From Leptolyngbya sp. FACHB-60 (GTDB lineage: Bacteria > Cyanobacteriota > Cyanobacteriia > Phormidesmidales > Phormidesmidaceae), in the NCBI RefSeq assembly GCF_014695775.1, contig NZ_JACJOX010000011.1, positions 1 to 64,000 of the forward strand: a stretch of DNA of 64,000 nt. Direction: 5' to 3'. Within the stretch, counting starts at the first letter, position 1. The number at the start of each line of letters is the position of its first letter. The position numbers and the translations under genes are program-made. The notes below the pieces were generated by a model. The model did not search any database. It saw nothing but the letters and a program-made list of their open reading frames with translations, and was not told where the DNA came from. Below are positions 62,803-64,000 of this stretch, piece after piece.

Positions 62803-62828
62803 TAGCACTCAGGATGCGGGAGTGCTAA
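62802..62828 (+). promoter_or_regulatory. CIRCE operator (HrcA binding site)
   Basis: TTAGCACTC-N9-GAGTGCTAA is a perfect copy of the CIRCE inverted repeat. HrcA binds it and represses chaperonin genes until heat shock. It lies 47 bases before the groES ATG. Confidence 0.97.
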
Positions 62829-62875
62829 CGCGTCTCGATTCAAACATTCACTAAGCAAACCTTTGGAGGTACATT

Positions 62876-63187
62876 ATGGCCGCAGTCACCCTGAGTGTAT
62901 CTACTGTGAAGCCTCTGGGCGATCGCATTTTGGTCAAAGTCAGCGAAGCCGAAGAAAAAACTGCTGGCGGCATTTTGCTACCCGACACCGCTAAGGAAAA
63001 GCCCCAGGTGGGTGAAGTGGTGCAGGTTGGCCCCGGCAAGCGCGATGACAACGGCTCGTTCCAGCCGGTGGAAGTCAAAGTCGGCGACAAGGTGCTCTAC
63101 TCCAAGTACGCCGGTACCGACATCAAGCTTGGCACTGACGACTACGTGCTGCTGCGCGAGTCCGACATTCTGGCTGCCCTCGGCTAG
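62876..63187 (+). CDS. groES: Co-chaperonin GroES
   Basis: A 103-residue Hsp10. [20 protein letters not shown] (18-37), GILLPDTA mobile-loop region and KYAGTDIKL near residue 85 are standard. It caps the GroEL ring with ATP. ATG 62876 has GGAGGT 5 bases upstream. Transcription should be controlled by the CIRCE operator and K-box upstream. Confidence 0.98.
   Translation: MAAVTLSVSTVKPLGDRILVKVSEAEEKTAGGILLPDTAKEKPQVGEVVQVGPGKRDDNGSFQPVEVKVGDKVLYSKYAGTDIKLGTDDYVLLRESDILAALG

Positions 63188-64000
<813 letters not shown>

Overview
The window reads as chromosomal DNA of a filamentous, non-heterocystous-type cyanobacterium, most likely in the Leptolyngbya/Nodosilinea/Phormidium sphere (lineage is my inference). 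The signs are very frequent HIP1 octamers (GCGATCGC) inside genes, moderately high GC, and many families that are cyanobacterial or mostly so: DUF3122, DUF6464, the cyanobacterial glutamate-cysteine ligase, FurC/PerR, cyanoexosortase B, the LpxB-like protein and the cynABDS cyanate operon. I see no prophage, transposase gene, CRISPR array or rRNA.

Layout. 0-9.9 kb: exported TPR protein, DUF3122 and DUF6464 proteins, 1-Cys peroxiredoxin, flavin reductase-like protein, MIF-like tautomerase, dnaX, rnhA and gshA. 10-18.8 kb: a tRNA methyltransferase, a LysM/M23 cell-wall peptidase, tRNA-Met(CAU), a 2-Cys peroxiredoxin followed by a peroxiredoxin-like protein without its catalytic cysteine, alr, an HNH nuclease and a DHH phosphoesterase. 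18.9-24.6 kb: an RND efflux pump (lipoprotein adaptor plus permease) and an RmlD-like reductase carrying an in-frame palindromic repeat. 24.7-32.6 kb: MscS channel, EEP-family protein, a GH57 plus GT81-like pair, and small regulators. 32.7-37.4 kb: a GHL10 glycosidase-like protein and a divergent PAS histidine kinase / AraC-type response regulator pair.

37.6-42.4 kb is a cyanate operon: substrate-binding protein, permease, ATPase, cyanase and a DUF1348 (NTF2-like) protein. A candidate NtcA site lies upstream and a MITE-like element sits between cynD and cynS. Imported cyanate would be split by cyanase with bicarbonate into ammonia and CO2. 42.5-51 kb holds an HtpX-type protease, a cupin, two histidine kinases, a glycine-zipper protein, FurC/PerR and an SDR. 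51-64 kb is largely envelope-related: LpxB-like protein, ABC ATPase, NTF2-like protein, two membrane proteins (one GT39-like), SpoIID/LytB protein, NfeD-like protein, cyanoexosortase B with its partner, and a DegT aminotransferase. It ends with groES and the start of groEL behind a K-box, a sigma70-like promoter and a CIRCE operator.

The most unusual structure is in the intergenic DNA. At 4.97, 22.2 and 60.8 kb an AGTTTTGAGTT/AACTCAAAACT hairpin repeat is followed, in the same orientation relative to the downstream gene, by a 35-60 nt pyrimidine-rich leader that runs into the ATG without a Shine-Dalgarno sequence. A fourth hairpin copy precedes the groES promoter, and the DUF3122 and DUF1348 genes have the pyrimidine leader alone. 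Other dispersed palindromes (a GGCGATTC...GAATCGCC element, a GTAGGGTGGGC...CCC element and TATTAGG tandem repeats) have entered coding sequence, an operon and the groES-groEL gap.
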